From JACKJA01 sp050297015 (GTDB lineage: Bacteria; Pseudomonadota; Alphaproteobacteria; Micavibrionales; Micavibrionaceae), in contig JBNKRZ010000039.1 in the NCBI GenBank assembly GCA_050297015.1, positions 1 through 14,004 on the forward strand: a DNA stretch of 14,004 bases. Reading direction: 5' to 3'. This document shows, piece after piece, positions 13,944 through 14,004 of this stretch (positions are counted from its first letter, which is position 1; each line of letters opens with the position of its first letter). The notes under the pieces were generated by a model. It ran no database searches and was not told where the DNA came from. It saw only the letters and a program-made list of their open reading frames with translations. Position numbers and translations under genes: made by a program.

Positions 13944-14004
13944 CTAGATACTGTAATCACATGTTATGTACATTTCTGCGCAAGCAGGTTTTTGATGAAT
14001 GTGC
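13944..14004 (-). repeat. Long interspersed repeat, right copy
   Basis: This is the reverse complement of 81-141 over 61 bases with one difference (A13956 opposite C129). It runs to the very last base of the window, so the element probably continues beyond. Its inner end stops seven bases before the murI ATG and abuts the AGAGG ribosome-binding sequence, so transcripts starting upstream of murI would carry the repeat as leader. Its orientation relative to murI is the same as that of the left copy relative to the rhodanese gene. Confidence 0.85.

Noticed and set aside
13937..13960. Longer murI starting at GTG 13960
   Set aside because: The extra residues are largely repeat sequence and do not resemble the family N-terminus, while ATG 13936 gives the standard MKVGVFDSG start with AGAGG upstream.
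81..14004. Composite transposon or genomic island bounded by the inverted repeats
   Set aside because: The enclosed genes are essential housekeeping genes in a familiar alphaproteobacterial order, and no transposase, integrase or target duplication is visible.

Overview
The window looks like a chromosomal stretch of an alphaproteobacterium of roughly even GC content. The evidence is gene order and family details. The run rlpA, D-Ala-D-Ala carboxypeptidase, tmk, holB, metG, tatD, metallo-beta-lactamase-fold protein is a familiar alphaproteobacterial order, as is the neighbourhood of hfq, hflX and mazG. The Hfq loop, with its RRDSHVQLVYKH-type sequence, is also of the alphaproteobacterial kind. 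I cannot name a genus.

Layout. Positions 1-192 hold a repeat, with a hairpin-rich part and a 61-base conserved block, followed by a short leader. Positions 193-9812 are ten tightly packed plus-strand genes. They start with a single-domain rhodanese. A cell-wall block follows: an MltB-type lytic transglycosylase, the lipoprotein RlpA and a DacC/PBP5-type carboxypeptidase. Then come thymidylate kinase and DNA polymerase III delta-prime, overlapping or touching their neighbours. After a 95-base gap with a short copy of the repeat come an unrecognised 134-residue protein, methionyl-tRNA synthetase, a half-size EamA-type membrane protein, a TatD-type nuclease and a PhnP-like hydrolase. A 181-base AT-rich gap (9813-9993) precedes mazG. 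mazG runs into hflX tail to tail, with a 16-base overlap. From 10779 to 13936 all genes are on the minus strand, in transcription order murI, a HAD phosphatase, hfq, hflX. The window ends in a second long copy of the repeat.

The genes form functional groups. One is peptidoglycan synthesis and remodelling: murI supplies D-glutamate, DacC trims stem peptides, and MltB and RlpA cleave glycan strands. Another is DNA precursor supply and replication or quality control: tmk, holB, mazG and tatD. The third is translation and post-transcriptional control: metG, hfq and hflX. Almost everything is core housekeeping. I see no phage, transposase, CRISPR array, defence island, rRNA or tRNA gene.

The most unusual signal is the repeat family. 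Bases 81-141 and 13944-14004 are a 61-base inverted pair with one mismatch, enclosing the whole gene block. A 22-base fragment of it sits at 5659-5680 between holB and the orphan gene. The two long copies have the same orientation relative to the gene they precede (rhodanese and murI). If this window is a complete contig, the assembly may simply have broken at this multi-copy repeat.
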